Below are positions 7,790-16,561 of a DNA stretch of 25,605 bases, one piece after another. Source of the DNA: Myxococcales bacterium (GTDB taxonomy: Bacteria > Myxococcota > Myxococcia > Myxococcales > Myxococcaceae). Positions within the stretch are counted from its first letter, which is position 1. Each line of letters starts with the position of its first letter. The position numbers and the translations under genes were made by a program. The notes under the pieces were generated by a model. That model was not told the origin of the DNA and did no database searches. It worked only from the letters and a program-made list of their open reading frames with translations. The stretch covers positions 1 to 25,605 of the forward strand of contig PMBV01000217.1 in the NCBI GenBank assembly GCA_003153055.1, in the 5' to 3' direction.

Positions 7790-8676
7790 CCGAGGTCCTC
7801 TGGGCGCTGTGGAATTCGGTGCTCGACGCGGCGCCGGCCCTCGTCTTCGCGGCGGTCGGGGCCACGCTGTCCGAGCGCGCGGGGGTGGTGAACGTCGGGG
7901 TCGAAGGCATGATGCGCGCTGGGGCCTTCGTGGCGGCCGTGGCGTCGCTGGTGATGCCCACGCCATTGGGCGTCGTGGTGGGCATGGGCGCCGGAGCCGC
8001 GGTGGCCGGCGTGCACGGCTGGCTGTCGATTCGTCTCAAGAGCGACCAGGTGGTGTCGGGCATGGCCCTCAACCTGGTCATGCTGGCCCTCGGCAGCTTC
8101 CTCCTCGAGGCCGTCTTCTCGTCGCCCTCCAGTACGCCGCCCATCACTCAGCTCCCCCGGTGGTGGGGGCACTCTCCTCTGACCTGGCTCGCCTTCGCCT
8201 TGCCCTTCGTGGTGCACCTCGCCGTCCAGCGAACGCCGTGGGGGCTCCGGCTCCGGGCCGTGGGTGAGAAGCCGCAAGCGGCGGCGGTGATGGGCGTCAG
8301 CGTGTCGAGGCTGCGAATGGGGGCGGTGCTGCTCTCGGGGGCCCTGGCCGGCCTCGGTGGCGCGGCGCTGTCGACCTCGACGTTGGATCGCTTCGAGCAT
8401 CACATGCCCTCGGGCCTCGGTTTCATGGCCGTGGCTGCCATGGTGTTCGGCCGGTGGACGCCGCTGGGAGCCGCTGGCGCCGCCGTCTTCTTCGCCTTCG
8501 GCAACGCGCTGCGGGTGGGCCTGGCCTCCTCCGCGCCAGGGCTGCTCGAGGTGGTGCCCCAAGGAGTCCTCCTGGCGCTCCCCTACGTGCTCACGCTCCT
8601 GGTGCTGGCGCTCCAGGGCCAGAAGGGAGGGGCGCCGGCGGCTCTGGGAAAGCCGTACGATCCCGAGCTCCGCTGA
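7786..8676 (+). CDS. nucleoside ABC transporter permease (second)
   Basis: The 296-residue product starts at the ATG of an ATGA overlap with the preceding permease. It is almost entirely membrane segments, with PF02653 motifs AAVGATLSERAGVVNVGVEG near the N-terminus, SDQVVSGMALNLVMLALGSF, the loop LRAVGEKPQAAAVMGVSVSR and SGALAGLGGAALSTSTL. It is the shorter partner normally found last in BMP-type importer operons (lipoprotein, ATPase, permease, permease), and that four-gene set is complete here. The next gene begins about 55 bases downstream in the same direction. Confidence 0.92.
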   Translation: MTEVLWALWNSVLDAAPALVFAAVGATLSERAGVVNVGVEGMMRAGAFVAAVASLVMPTPLGVVVGMGAGAAVAGVHGWLSIRLKSDQVVSGMALNLVMLALGSFLLEAVFSSPSSTPPITQLPRWWGHSPLTWLAFALPFVVHLAVQRTPWGLRLRAVGEKPQAAAVMGVSVSRLRMGAVLLSGALAGLGGAALSTSTLDRFEHHMPSGLGFMAVAAMVFGRWTPLGAAGAAVFFAFGNALRVGLASSAPGLLEVVPQGVLLALPYVLTLLVLALQGQKGGAPAALGKPYDPELR

Positions 8677-8685
8677 TGAAACGCC

Positions 8686-8713
8686 TTGACCGCCTTCGCG
8701 TCCTCGTTACTTC
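8686..8713 (+). promoter_or_regulatory. possible sigma-70-like promoter for PEP carboxykinase gene
   Basis: TTGACC (8686–8691) and TACTTC (8708–8713) are separated by 16 bases in the short gap before the PEP carboxykinase gene. The -10 match is weak and the region is GC-rich, so this is only a candidate; the gene may also be read through from the importer operon. Confidence 0.22.
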
Positions 8714-8731
8714 CGAGGGATGCTCTTTCCC

Positions 8732-10501
8732 ATGCCCATCCCGCGCTCCATTGCCCCGACCAACCAGGTGCTGCTCCGTTGGATTGACGAGATGGCTGCG
8801 CTGTGCCAGCCCGACGAGGTCGTCTTCTGTGACGGCTCGGAAGCCGAGAAGCAGGCGTTGACCGAGTCGGCGGTGGCCAGAGGCATCCTCACGCCGCTCA
8901 ACCAGGCCAAGCACCCGGGCTGCTTTCTCCACCGGTCCAACCCCAACGACGTGGCCCGAGTCGAGCACCTCACCTTCATCTGCACTCCGACCAAGCTCGA
9001 GGCCGGCCCCACCAACAACTGGATGGAGCCCCAGGAGGCGTACCGAAAGCTGCGGGCGCTGTTCCAAGGCTCGATGAAGGGCCGGACGATGTACGTGGTG
9101 CCGTACGTGATGGGGCCACTGGGCGGGCGTCACTCCAAGGTCGGGGTCGAGCTGACCGACTCGGTCTACGTGGTGCTCAACATGGGCATCATGACGAAGA
9201 TGGGTGCTCCCGCGTTGGCCATGCTGGGCGACTCCGGTGATTTCAACCGCGGCCTGCACTGCACTGGCGAGCTCGACCCGGAGCGGCGCTTCATCTGTCA
9301 CTTCCCTCAGGACAACACCATCTGGTCCTACGGCTCGGGCTACGGCGGCAACGCGCTCCTCGGCAAGAAGTGCCTCGCGCTGCGCATCGCCAGCTCCCTG
9401 GGGAAGAACGAAGGGTGGATGGCGGAGCACATGCTCATCCTCGGAGTGGAGGACCCCGACGGTGTCACCACCTACGTGGCCGCGGCCTTTCCCTCGGCCT
9501 GTGGCAAGACGAACTTCGCGATGATGATTCCTCCCCGCCACTTCGACGGGTGGCGCGTCTTCACGGTGGGCGACGACATCGCGTGGCTCCGGGTGGGCGA
9601 CGACGGGCGGCTGTGGGCGGTGAACCCCGAGAACGGCTACTTCGGAGTGGCTCCGGGCACCAACTGGTCCACCAACCCCAACGCGATGAAGACCATCGCC
9701 AAAGACACCATCTTCACCAACGTGGCGGTCACCCCCGACGGCGAGGTCTGGTGGGAAGGCATGGACGGCCCCACGCCCGAGGCGCTCATCGACTGGCGAG
9801 GCCGCCCCTGGAAGAAAGGCAGCACCGAGAAGGCCGCTCACCCCAACTCCCGCTTTACCGCCCCGGCCAGCAACAACCCGATGCTGTCTCCGTTGGTGAA
9901 CGACCCCGACGGCGTGCCCATCTCGGCCATCATCTTCGGCGGGCGGCGCTCCACCACCATTCCCTTGGTGCTGCAGTCGTTCAATTGGGCCCATGGCGTG
10001 TACCTGGGGGCCACGCTCGCCAGTGAGACGACGGCGGCCGCGGCGGGCCAGACGGGCGTGGTGCGCCGCGACCCGATGGCGATGCTGCCCTTCGCCGGGT
10101 ACAACATGGCTGATTACTTTCGGCACTGGCTCACGATGCAGAAGCGGCTGCCGTACCCGCCGAAAATCTTCCTGGTCAACTGGTTCCGCAAGGACCAAGC
10201 CGGCGCATTTCTCTGGCCGGGCTTTGGAGAGAACATGCGGGTGCTCAAGTGGATCATCGATCGCGCCGGCGGTCGGGTGGGGGCTCAGGAGTCGCTGTTT
10301 GGCTGGGTGCCCAAGCAGGGCCACCTCGACCTCGCGGGTCTCGAGCTCGACCCCGCGCGGCTCGACCAAGCCACCAGCATCGTCGAGTCGGAGTGGAGCG
10401 CCGAGCTCGAAAGCCAGAAGCCCTTCTTCGAGCAGTTCGGTGAGCGCCTCCCCAAGACGCTCGAGCTCATTCGCCAGGAGCTGCTGAGCCGCCTGGAGTA
10501 G
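8732..10501 (+). CDS. pckG: phosphoenolpyruvate carboxykinase (GTP)
   Basis: Converts oxaloacetate and GTP to phosphoenolpyruvate, GDP and CO2 in the cytoplasm, the first committed step of gluconeogenesis. The protein has the GTP-type signature FPSACGKTNFAMM (nucleotide-binding kinase loop), with WLRVGDDGRLWAVNPENGYF, NPMLSPLVNDPDGVPISAII and FGGRRSTTIPLV following in family order. Full length is about 589 residues, normal for this enzyme. Two ATGs are possible. The one at 8720 directly abuts the GAGGG and has no spacer; the one at 8732 starts MPIPRSIAPTNQ, which resembles family N-termini, and is preferred. The next gene begins three bases after the stop. Confidence 0.95.
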   Translation: MPIPRSIAPTNQVLLRWIDEMAALCQPDEVVFCDGSEAEKQALTESAVARGILTPLNQAKHPGCFLHRSNPNDVARVEHLTFICTPTKLEAGPTNNWMEPQEAYRKLRALFQGSMKGRTMYVVPYVMGPLGGRHSKVGVELTDSVYVVLNMGIMTKMGAPALAMLGDSGDFNRGLHCTGELDPERRFICHFPQDNTIWSYGSGYGGNALLGKKCLALRIASSLGKNEGWMAEHMLILGVEDPDGVTTYVAAAFPSACGKTNFAMMIPPRHFDGWRVFTVGDDIAWLRVGDDGRLWAVNPENGYFGVAPGTNWSTNPNAMKTIAKDTIFTNVAVTPDGEVWWEGMDGPTPEALIDWRGRPWKKGSTEKAAHPNSRFTAPASNNPMLSPLVNDPDGVPISAIIFGGRRSTTIPLVLQSFNWAHGVYLGATLASETTAAAAGQTGVVRRDPMAMLPFAGYNMADYFRHWLTMQKRLPYPPKIFLVNWFRKDQAGAFLWPGFGENMRVLKWIIDRAGGRVGAQESLFGWVPKQGHLDLAGLELDPARLDQATSIVESEWSAELESQKPFFEQFGERLPKTLELIRQELLSRLE

Positions 10502-10504
10502 CTC

Positions 10505-11686
10505 ATGGCAGTGTGTGGGTGGCTCCCGTACCTGGGAGAAGCAGAGTCGGGCCCGGTGCTCGACGCCGTGCGGCGAGTCGGTCAAAGTGGCCCTTCGACG
10601 ATGCGAAACGGCCCCCAGCTCGACGTGGTGTACGAGTCACCCGAGGACGACGCGAGGCGTCTGGTGCTGGCCGACGTGTTGCTCGACCGGGGCGATCCGC
10701 GGGGCGAGTTCATTCAGCGTCAAGCGGTGCTGCCCCGGCTGGTGGGCCTCGAGCGCGAAGACACGGTCGCCGAGCTCTGGCAGTTGCAGCGACAGCACGC
10801 GGCGCAGTGGGCCGGTGGCCTGGCCGGAGCGCTCGAGCTCAACGACTGCACCTTCCACCTGGGCTTCCTCGACACCGCGGTGGTGAGCTGGCGAGTGTCG
10901 CCGACGGAGGTGCGACGGTTGGCGGGCCGGCCGGAGTGGCGCACGGTGCGTTCGGTGGCCTTCACCTGGCCAGGGCCGGGGCTGGACCCCGCGGGGAGAC
11001 GCAACCCGGCGTCGGTGACGCAGGTCGAGCTGCTCCGGCGCATGCCGTGGATCCGCGGGGTCAGCGGGCTCCTCTTCCCCGCGTGGCAGGCGCTGGGCCT
11101 CGAGGTCGCGCTCGAGGCGGTGCACGTGGTGCTCGATGGCATGCCCGACGAGCCCTTCTACGGGCGGCTCGATGCGTCGCCCTCGGTGACTCGGCTGGGG
11201 CTGTCATCGGTGAAGTGGGCGCCGCCGCTCAAGCCCACCGTGTTGTGGAATCGCCTGCTGGGAGTCGGGCGACGACAGCTCGCGCTGGAGGCCATCGGAG
11301 AGCCAGGCGCCTGGGCTCGGCTGGCCCGACGGCTCCCGCTCGACTCACTGGCGGTGCGCACCTTTCGCACTGGCAATGCCTGGTTCGAGTTCGGCCGCCA
11401 GCCCGATGGGGAGCCGACCCTGACCGTGTGGCTCCCCGATGCTGGCTACTTCGCCGACGGCACCTTGCGAGCCCTGGAAGACTTGCCCTTGGTCGACTTC
11501 GCGCGGGTGACGGTCTTCACGCCAGGCGCGCTCTTGGCCGAGAACGAGCATCGGCTCTCGCAGGCGATGGCACGCTTCGGGAGGGCCGAGCGGCGCGTAC
11601 ACGAGGGCCGCATCGCCAGCCATCTGGTGCTCGACTCGCGCACGGCTCCGGGCCGGGTGTTTCAGCCCGGCGAATTCAGCGCGTAG
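10505..11686 (+). CDS. TIGR02996-domain protein of unknown function
   Basis: The N-terminal part (about residues 38–76) carries the short TIGR02996 repeat-companion domain: VVYESPEDDARRLVLADVLL followed by DRGDPRGEFIQRQ. That motif is found mostly in Myxococcota and Planctomycetes, often in front of repeat domains. The remainder (about 300 residues) is rich in Trp, Leu and Arg and resembles the variable, loosely repeated C-terminal regions of these proteins; no catalytic motif is visible. An in-frame ATG at 10601 would start closer to the domain (MRNGPQ) and is a plausible alternative start. It follows pckG by three bases and is probably co-transcribed. Function is unknown. Confidence 0.72.
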   Translation: MAVCGWLPYLGEAESGPVLDAVRRVGQSGPSTMRNGPQLDVVYESPEDDARRLVLADVLLDRGDPRGEFIQRQAVLPRLVGLEREDTVAELWQLQRQHAAQWAGGLAGALELNDCTFHLGFLDTAVVSWRVSPTEVRRLAGRPEWRTVRSVAFTWPGPGLDPAGRRNPASVTQVELLRRMPWIRGVSGLLFPAWQALGLEVALEAVHVVLDGMPDEPFYGRLDASPSVTRLGLSSVKWAPPLKPTVLWNRLLGVGRRQLALEAIGEPGAWARLARRLPLDSLAVRTFRTGNAWFEFGRQPDGEPTLTVWLPDAGYFADGTLRALEDLPLVDFARVTVFTPGALLAENEHRLSQAMARFGRAERRVHEGRIASHLVLDSRTAPGRVFQPGEFSA

Positions 11687-11745
11687 CCCAAAGAGGGTTT
11701 TTTCTACTCGCTTTGCCGTGCTCGCCAGTGTCTGGTGACTCTTCC

Positions 11746-13050
11746 ATGCGTCCTTACGAGCTCATCAAGAGAAAGCGCGACGGGGGCTCCCTCGACGCCG
11801 ACGACATTCGACTCTTCATCGAGGGCTACACCGAGGGCGACGTCACCGACTACCAGATGTCGGCGATGTGCATGGCCGTCTTCTTCAGGGGCCTCGACCC
11901 CGTCGAGCTCACCGCGTGGACTCGCGCGATGCTCGAGAGCGGCGACGTGCTGGACCTCTCCGATACCCCGGGCGTCAAGGTGGACAAGCACTCCACCGGT
12001 GGGGTGGGAGACAAGGTGTCGCTGTCGCTCGCTCCGCTGGCGGCGGCCTGTGGCGTGGTGGTGCCGATGGTGTCGGGGCGCGGGCTGGGGCACACCGGTG
12101 GCACGCTGGACAAGCTGGAGTCGATCCCCGGCTTCGAGGTGGACATGCCGGTGGCCGAGTACCGGCGGCTGGTGAAGGAGGTCGGCGCCTGCCTCATCGG
12201 GCAGACCTCCCGGCTCGCTCCGGCCGACAAGAAGCTCTACGCCCTGCGCGACGTGACGGCCACGGTCGACTGCCTGCCCCTCATCGCGTCGTCCATCATG
12301 TCGAAGAAGCTCGCCGAGGGCATCGACGCCTTGCTCCTCGACGTGAAGGTCGGCAGCGGCGCCTTCATGAAGTCCATCGAGGAGGCCCGGGCGCTGGCGG
12401 GCACGATGATTGGTATCGGCAAAGAGATGGGGAAGCGGGTGGTGGCGCTCATCACCAACATGGATGAGCCGTTGGGCCGCACGGTGGGCAATGCGCTCGA
12501 AGTGGTCGAGGCGGTGGAGATGCTCCGGGGAAGGGCTCCGGCCGATTACACCGAGCTGACCCTCGCGCTGACCGCCGAGATGCTGGTGCTGGGTGAGAAG
12601 GCACCGAACGTCGAGGCGGCGCGGGCCGAGCTCGAGAAGGTCATCGCCTCGGGCGCGGCGGAGGCGAAGCTCAAGGAGTTGGTGGTGGCGCAGGGCGGCG
12701 ACGCGGCGGCCATCGAGGACCTGAGCCGCTTGCCACGGGCTCAGCACACGGTGGCGGTGCTGGCTGAGCGCTCGGGCTTCGTGACGCGCATCGACTCCGA
12801 GGCCATCGGGCTGGCGGCCATGGCGCTGGGGGCTGGGCGCGAGCGCACCACCGACGCCATCGATCCGGCGGTGGGTTTCTTCCTCGACCGAAAGGTGGGG
12901 GAGGCGGTCAAGGCGTCGGAGCCGCTGGTGACAGTGCATTACAACGACGACACGTGCCTCGAGGAGGTCAAGCGGCGGGTGCTGGCGGCGTATTCGGTGG
13001 GTGACGCGGCTCCGCTGGCTCGGCCCATCGTGGTGGAGCGCCTGGAGTGA
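11746..13050 (+). CDS. pdp: pyrimidine-nucleoside / thymidine phosphorylase
   Basis: Cleaves thymidine, deoxyuridine and probably uridine with phosphate to the free base and (deoxy)ribose-1-phosphate. The 434-residue product is colinear with the Pdp/DeoA family: N-terminal MRPYELIKRKRDGGSLDADD, the phosphate-binding KVDKHSTGGVGDKVSLSLAP, the family signature SGRGLGHTGGTLDKLESI, then LTP-like LAPADKKLYALRDVTATVD, SSIMSKKLAEG, LLDVKVGSGAFMK and a C-terminal domain ending AARPI-like (PLARPIVVERLE). The closest look is to bacterial Pdp, but thymidine phosphorylase (deoA) cannot be excluded. The start at 11746 matches the family N-terminus; the longer open frame upstream is a shadow of the neighbour. 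It lies 3 kb downstream of a nucleoside importer in the same orientation. Confidence 0.93.
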   Translation: MRPYELIKRKRDGGSLDADDIRLFIEGYTEGDVTDYQMSAMCMAVFFRGLDPVELTAWTRAMLESGDVLDLSDTPGVKVDKHSTGGVGDKVSLSLAPLAAACGVVVPMVSGRGLGHTGGTLDKLESIPGFEVDMPVAEYRRLVKEVGACLIGQTSRLAPADKKLYALRDVTATVDCLPLIASSIMSKKLAEGIDALLLDVKVGSGAFMKSIEEARALAGTMIGIGKEMGKRVVALITNMDEPLGRTVGNALEVVEAVEMLRGRAPADYTELTLALTAEMLVLGEKAPNVEAARAELEKVIASGAAEAKLKELVVAQGGDAAAIEDLSRLPRAQHTVAVLAERSGFVTRIDSEAIGLAAMALGAGRERTTDAIDPAVGFFLDRKVGEAVKASEPLVTVHYNDDTCLEEVKRRVLAAYSVGDAAPLARPIVVERLE

Positions 13051-13077
13051 GCCGAAGGGCCGGCAGAGTCGCGCCTG

Positions 13078-13557
13078 CTACCAACGTCGCTCTTTCTTGA
13101 GGCGGGCGCGGAGCGCTTCGAGCTCGTCGAGGGACGCGCGCTGGATCTCGTCTCTCCGCGCCTGGTCGAGCTCGATTCCGAAGGCTTCGGCGAGGTCGGT
13201 GACGGCGGCCCTGAGTCCTTCGACCCGTCCTGTTTCCTTGCCGTGTGCGTGAGCCGCGCCCATCTCGATCTTGTACGTATCGAGCGCAAGCTGTCGCTGC
13301 TGGGCGAGGTCCTGCGCGCTCGGAGTGGCCGAGAGGTTGGTGAGGAGCTCGTTGGCCTTGGCGATCGCGGGGTTGCTCATACATGCCTCCGTCACTTCCT
13401 CGTCGCTCGTCGCTCCGAGGAAACGAGTCCAGGCTAACATGGGCCGCGCCGGGCGAAGGACGGCCGTCAGAAGTGAGATGAGCGCTTCATGGCTTTCGCT
13501 TGCCCCGAACAGCAGCTTGAAGACGATGTCCAGGGTCGGGTCGAGGGTCGTTCGCAC
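13078..13557 (-). pseudogene. Rpn-family / PD-(D/E)XK nuclease-like protein with internal deletion
   Basis: The 159-residue frame starts at a GTG with a GGAG five to six bases upstream. It opens with RTTLDPTLDIVFKLLFG and ALISLLTAVLRP, the N-terminus of the Rpn/PD-(D/E)XK transposase-nuclease family. At about residues 39–41 (near 13440) it jumps straight to LAWTRFLGATSDEEVTE and AMSNP-like CMSNPAIAKANELL, which belongs to the C-terminal half of such proteins, followed by an Ala/Glu/Arg-rich tail. The middle part, including the Asp/Glu-x-Gln-or-Lys catalytic core, is absent, and family members are normally about 280–320 residues. The frame is preserved, so a short protein may still be made, but nuclease activity is not expected. 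It converges on pdp with a 27-base gap. Confidence 0.66.
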
Positions 13558-13647
13558 AGGATCTCCAGAGCGGGTGCTCGGCCGAAGAGCAAAGGGCGTC
13601 TCGTCGGCGATGTTCCATCGAGCAATCGAGGTGCCAGGCCAACTGCC

Positions 13648-13659
13648 CGTGACGTCACG
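13648..13659. promoter_or_regulatory. 12-bp palindrome upstream of modA
   Basis: CGTGACGTCACG is a perfect palindrome in the 257-base gap between the divergent Rpn-like gene and modA, about 156 bases before the modA start. It could be an operator. It does not resemble the known ModE box, and no other recognisable promoter element was found in the gap. Confidence 0.2.
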
Positions 13660-13814
13660 CCGAGTGGGTCCGATGGCGTCTCGCCCGGTGGATGGCCGTC
13701 TCGCGGATCGGTCGTGCGCGACCTCTCGGGCCGGTCAAGTTCGCTTTACCTCGGCGAAGAAGTGCGGGTCGGGACGTGGAACCTATGCTCTCTTGAGAAC
13801 CCAAGAGGCTTCCT

Positions 13815-14573
13815 TTGACGCTCCGAACGCATCTGCTGTCCCTTTGCCTGGTCCTCGTCTCCCTCCCGGCCCACGCCGAAAAAATCACCGTCGCCGCTGC
13901 GGCCGACCTGCGGTTCGCGATGGACGAGCTGGTCGCTGGCTTCAAGAAGGTCTCCCCATCGGATGAGGTCGAGGTGATTTACGGCTCCTCGGGCAACTTC
14001 AACACCCAGATTCGGCAAGGCGCCCCGTTCGACCTCTTCTTCTCGGCCGACATCTCCTTCGCCCGCGAGCTGGCCAAGGCTGGGCTGGCGGCTTCCGAGG
14101 TGAGGCCGTACGCGAAGGGGAGGCTCGTGCTGTGGAGCTCGACGCTCGACGCCACCACGCTCACCCTCGCCCGACTCGCCGACGCCGACATCACCCGCAT
14201 CGCCATCGCGTCGCCCAAGCACGCGCCCTACGGCAAACGAGCCATGGAGGCCCTCGAGGCGAGTGGCCTCAAGGAGAAGGTCGAGCCCAAGCTCGTCTAC
14301 GGAGAGAGCGTTGCCCAGGCCGCTCAGTTCGTCCAGACGGGGAACGCGCAGGTCGGCATCATCGCGCTGGCGCTGGCGTTGAGCCCGGAGCTCTCGAAGA
14401 AGGGGTACTGGCTGGTGCCCGAGAACCTCCATCAGCCGTTGGAGCAAGGCTTCATCATCACCAAGCGCGCGGCCGGGAGCGCTCTGGCCAAGCGCTTCGC
14501 CGACTACGTCATGAGCGAGCCAGGGAGAGCGGTGCTGGGCCGCTATGGCTTCGCGGGTCCGCCCAAGCATTGA
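13815..14573 (+). CDS. modA: molybdate ABC transporter substrate-binding protein
   Basis: Periplasmic molybdate (or tungstate) binding protein, 252 residues. A TTG start at 13815 is supported by AGAGG six bases upstream and by the signal peptide it begins (THLLSLCLVLVSLPAHA, cleavage after AHA). The mature protein opens KITVAAAADLRFAMDELV and continues IYGSSGNFNTQIRQGAPFDL and FFSADISFARELAKAG, the ModA hallmark segments, with ASPKHAPYGKRAMEALE and GNAQVGIIALALAL later. It is the first gene of modABC, and modB follows 54 bases on. Nothing is missing relative to the family. Confidence 0.93.
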   Translation: MTLRTHLLSLCLVLVSLPAHAEKITVAAAADLRFAMDELVAGFKKVSPSDEVEVIYGSSGNFNTQIRQGAPFDLFFSADISFARELAKAGLAASEVRPYAKGRLVLWSSTLDATTLTLARLADADITRIAIASPKHAPYGKRAMEALEASGLKEKVEPKLVYGESVAQAAQFVQTGNAQVGIIALALALSPELSKKGYWLVPENLHQPLEQGFIITKRAAGSALAKRFADYVMSEPGRAVLGRYGFAGPPKH

Positions 14574-14627
14574 GCACGCATCCCTTCGCTCTCCGGCCCG
14601 AGTGACCCCTCGAGTAGGGTGCGTCGC

Positions 14628-15305
14628 ATGTTCCTGACCGGCGCGGATCTCCAGGCGATGCTCCTCACCCTGAAGCTCGCCGGGCTGGTGACCCTCATCT
14701 TGCTCCTCTTGGGCACGCCGCTCGCGTGGTGGCTCGCTCGCACCCGCTCGGCCTGGAAGGGACCCATCGGCGCGGTGGTGGCGATGCCGCTGGTGCTGCC
14801 TCCCTCGGTGCTGGGCTTCTACCTCCTCTTGGCGATGGGGCCGGAGGGTCCCGTCGGCCGGCTCACCCATGCTTTGGGCGCTGAGCCGCTGCCGTTCACC
14901 TTCTGGGGGCTGGTGGTGGGCTCGGTGGTGTATTCGCTGCCTTTCATGGTTCAGCCGGTGCAAGACGCCTTCGAGGCCATGGGCGATCGCCCGCTCGAGG
15001 TCGCCGCGACGCTGGGCGCCTCGCCGCTCGATGCCTTCGTCACCGTGGCGTTGCCCTTGGCGAAGTCTGGGCTGCTGACGGCGGCGGTGCTGACCTTCGC
15101 GCACACCGTCGGGGAATTCGGCGTGGTGTTGATGCTCGGGGGTAAGCGCCCCGGCATCACCCGCACCGCCTCGGTCGAAATCTACGACTACGTCGAGGCT
15201 GGCGAGTACGCCCAGGCCCATCGATTGGCGTTGGTGCTGCTGGTGTTCTCCTTCCTGGTGCTGCTCGCGGTGCGCGCGTGGCGGCCGCGGCTCCAGAGGG
15301 TCTGA
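14628..15305 (+). CDS. modB: molybdate ABC transporter permease
   Basis: Inner-membrane subunit of the molybdate importer, 225 residues. The ATG at 14628 is preferred over a GTG at 14619 because GTAGGG lies about nine bases upstream of it. Segments typical of ModB are [66 protein letters not shown] and the EAA loop [20 protein letters not shown], ending with [16 protein letters not shown]. It lies between modA and modC, and its stop overlaps the modC start by one base (TGATG). Confidence 0.94.
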   Translation: MFLTGADLQAMLLTLKLAGLVTLILLLLGTPLAWWLARTRSAWKGPIGAVVAMPLVLPPSVLGFYLLLAMGPEGPVGRLTHALGAEPLPFTFWGLVVGSVVYSLPFMVQPVQDAFEAMGDRPLEVAATLGASPLDAFVTVALPLAKSGLLTAAVLTFAHTVGEFGVVLMLGGKRPGITRTASVEIYDYVEAGEYAQAHRLALVLLVFSFLVLLAVRAWRPRLQRV

Positions 15306-16381
15306 TGGGGGCGAACGACATCGACGCCACCTTCGCGCTCGACTGGCCAGGGTTTCGCCTCGACGTTGACGTGACGCTCCCCGGGGTGGGCGTCACCGCG
15401 CTGTTCGGGGCTTCGGGCTCGGGGAAGACGACGCTGCTGCGTCTCCTTGCCGGGCTCGAGCGCGCGCCCAAGGGTCGGCTCTCGTTCAAAGGCGACATCT
15501 GGCAAGACGAGTCGACTTGGCTGCCGCCCCACCGCCGGCCGCTGGGCTACGTCTTTCAGGAGGCGAGCCTGTTCCCCCACCTCACGGTGATGGGGAACCT
15601 GGAGTATGGCCGGCGGAGGGCCAAGGGTCGTCAGCCCGTGGAGCTAGGGCCGGTCATCGAGTTGCTCGGCATTGGTTCGCTGCTCCACCGCACGCCGAGC
15701 TTGCTCTCTGGCGGGGAGCGGCAGCGCGTCGGCATCGCCCGGGCGTTGGCGGTGGGCCCGCGCATCCTCCTGATGGACGAGCCTTTGGCCGCCCTCGACC
15801 TCGAGCGGAAGAAGGAAATACTCCCCTACCTCGAGCGCCTCCATGAGGAGCTCGAGATTCCCCTGGTGTACGTGAGTCACAGCCCCGATGAGGTGGCTCG
15901 GCTGGCGGATTACCTGGTGGCGATGGAGAAGGGCCGGGTCGTCTCCCATGGGCCGCTGGGAGAGGTGCTCGCTCGGGTGGACCTGCCGATGCGGCTGGCG
16001 GAGGACGCCGGCGTGGTGCTCGACGGGGCGGTGGGTGAGCGCGATGAACGCTGGCACCTGGCGCGGGTCGACTTCGCGGGTGGAAGCCTGTGGACGAGGG
16101 ATCACGGACTCGCCGTGGGTCACCGGGTGAGGGTACGAGTCCTGGCGAGAGACGTGAGCCTCGCGGTGGAGTCACCTGGCCGCACCAGCATCACCAATTC
16201 GCTCGAGGGCGTGGTCGATGCCATCGCAGCGGAGGAGCACCCTGGGCTGGCGTTGGTGCGGGTGCGAGTCGGCGAGTCGGCATTGGTGGCCCGGCTGACG
16301 CAGCGCTCGGTGGCGATGCTGGGGTTGAGTCGTGGCCGCCCGGTGTGGGTTCAGGTGAAGTCGGTTGCGCTGATGAAGTGA
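15305..16381 (+). CDS. modC: molybdate ABC transporter ATP-binding protein
   Basis: ATPase of the molybdate importer, 358 residues. Visible motifs: Walker A GASGSGKTT (residues 35–43), Q-loop segment YVFQEASLFPHLTV, signature LLSGGERQRVGIARAL, Walker B ILLMDEPLAALD and the H-loop VYVSHSPDEV. The last ~65 residues (from RTSITNSLEGVVDAI) form a Mop/TOBE domain, which binds oxyanion and is typical of ModC. The start at 15305 overlaps the modB stop and matches the family N-terminus; in-frame codons further upstream are not needed. The repeat block begins right after its stop. Confidence 0.94.
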   Translation: MGANDIDATFALDWPGFRLDVDVTLPGVGVTALFGASGSGKTTLLRLLAGLERAPKGRLSFKGDIWQDESTWLPPHRRPLGYVFQEASLFPHLTVMGNLEYGRRRAKGRQPVELGPVIELLGIGSLLHRTPSLLSGGERQRVGIARALAVGPRILLMDEPLAALDLERKKEILPYLERLHEELEIPLVYVSHSPDEVARLADYLVAMEKGRVVSHGPLGEVLARVDLPMRLAEDAGVVLDGAVGERDERWHLARVDFAGGSLWTRDHGLAVGHRVRVRVLARDVSLAVESPGRTSITNSLEGVVDAIAAEEHPGLALVRVRVGESALVARLTQRSVAMLGLSRGRPVWVQVKSVALMK

Positions 16382-16451
16382 GCCGCGGGAAGCGTGGAAC
16401 TGCCAGGACCGGGGACGCCTCGCGGGAGCCGGGTAACGCCCGACGGTGCGC

Positions 16452-16561
16452 GGAATGCGGGCTACGGCCGGCGGGTCACGGAATGCGGGCTACGGCCGGC
16501 GGGTCACGGAATGCGGCTACGGCTGACGGGTCACGGAATGCGGCTACGGCTGACGGGGTGC
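16452..16561 (+). repeat. four tandem 27–28-bp repeats
   Basis: Units at 16452–16479, 16480–16507 (both 28 bp and identical), 16508–16534 and 16535–16561 (27 bp, near-identical to each other; the last diverges at its end). Each is built of heptad-like words GGAATGCGG, CTACGG, then CCGGCGG or CTGACGG, then GTCAC. A single G is lost in the 27-bp form. A decayed fifth copy begins near 16649. Confidence 0.88.

Noticed and set aside
8591..10585. 664-residue open frame on the minus strand opposite pckG
   Set aside because: It lies antisense to a clear PEP carboxykinase; its translation is His/Arg/Gly-rich with no domain, a GC-bias shadow.
13746..15221. 491-residue minus-strand frame opposite modA and modB
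   Set aside because: It is a shadow of clearly recognisable ModA and ModB genes.
16452..16561. CRISPR array
   Set aside because: The 27–28-bp units are directly adjacent with no unique spacers, and no cas genes are nearby.
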